Origin: Chrysogorgia sp. JL179-B06
Lineage: Eukaryota; Cnidaria; Anthozoa; Scleralcyonacea; Chrysogorgiidae
NCBI GenBank assembly: GCA_035772405.1
Contig: JAYKKM010000225.1
Span: 1,538,501 to 1,602,500 of the forward strand
Direction of reading: 5' to 3'
Length of the DNA stretch: 64,000 nt
In this document: positions 63,764 through 64,000 of the stretch, one piece after another
Position numbering within the stretch: the stretch's first letter is position 1
How the letters are laid out: each line of letters begins with the position of its first letter
Position numbers and translations under genes: made by a program
Notes under the pieces: generated by a model
Told to the model about the DNA's origin: nothing
The model's database searches: none
Seen by the model: the letters and a program-made list of their open reading frames with translations, nothing else

Positions 63764-64000
63764 TGAGATGGTGTTTAGGATTAACGACGCGTATTAATTA
63801 TATCAAGTCTGTTGATTTATTAATACTCGAGGGTTAGTCGGCCATCTCGGTTGGATCAGTGACGCGAATTAATAATTACAATCCGTAGTTACAAGGGTGG
63901 GGGGGGGGGGGGGGTGGGGAGAGATTTAAGATTTTTACACTTATTTAAGCTTATTTAAGCACATTTATAGCTATTTTTATGCTTTATATTCTTTTTTGAT
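63764..64000. other. Right edge, A+T-rich with poly-G run
   Basis: G-run at about 63898-63914, then A+T-rich sequence. Two copies of GACGCG(T/A)ATTAAT near 63786 and 63861. No gene seen. Confidence 0.5.

Overview
The window is animal nuclear DNA: spliced genes with GT/AG introns, an A+T-rich background, THAP, P2X7-C and HECT-type protein families, and very many DNA transposons and palindromic MITEs. The domain mix (P2X7-C proteins, THAP-Kolobok transposases, RecQ-like helicases, Polintons) points to a marine invertebrate, most likely a cnidarian. That assignment is inference. No rRNA, tRNA or CRISPR was recognised, and I see no convincing single-copy housekeeping gene. Nearly every recognisable gene lies in, or looks like part of, a mobile element.

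Layout. 1-5.3 kb: tail of an unidentified gene and an intronless RecQ-family helicase (minus strand). 5.3-15.65 kb: a 1.14-kb segmental duplication, a decayed N-terminal piece of a second Polinton-type DNA polymerase B, and a full-length Kolobok-type transposon (8281-15644, TTAA target duplication). The Kolobok carries an eight-exon THAP/DDE transposase gene convergent with a P2X7-C domain gene. 16.6-28.2 kb: a nested element bounded by CCCAGCTAA/TTAGCTGGG and palindromic CGTTGTCACAACG repeats. It holds a decayed rve-type integrase gene, a HECT-type ubiquitin-ligase gene, a zinc-ribbon gene and a large foldback repeat. 28.4-29.5 kb: a LINE reverse-transcriptase scrap, a palindromic MITE and a minisatellite.

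29,698-48,146: a complete Polinton (Maverick), 18,449 bp, starting AG and ending CT, with a perfect 6-bp target duplication (TCGCTC) and about 588-bp terminal inverted repeats. It carries about 18 genes with largely intact frames: protein-primed DNA polymerase B, chromodomain integrase, packaging ATPase, major and minor capsid proteins, and an unusual accessory set. The accessory set is a type II thymidine kinase, a BRO-N/VRR-NUC/zinc-finger fusion, a VLTF3-like zinc-ribbon protein, a fibre-like protein with a lectin-like C-terminus, several small membrane or putatively myristoylated proteins, and a tandemly duplicated membrane/coiled-coil gene pair. No adenain-type protease was seen. Genes are packed in blocks: replication and small membrane genes leftward (35.6 to 30.3 kb), zinc-finger protein and thymidine kinase rightward (35.7-37.0 kb), fibre and lipidated-protein genes leftward (40.9 to 37.3 kb), and capsid, integrase and ATPase genes rightward (40.9-47.6 kb). 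This matches a virus able to replicate its DNA, build a capsid and integrate.

48.2-63.4 kb: nested DNA-transposon remains. These include a P-like element (49,534-52,391, 7-bp target duplication), several palindromes, and a 7.4-kb element (55,934-63,329). That last element again pairs a Kolobok-like transposase (decayed, plus strand) with a convergent P2X7-C gene (minus strand). A hAT-type MITE with an 8-bp target duplication has split an exon of that P2X7-C gene.
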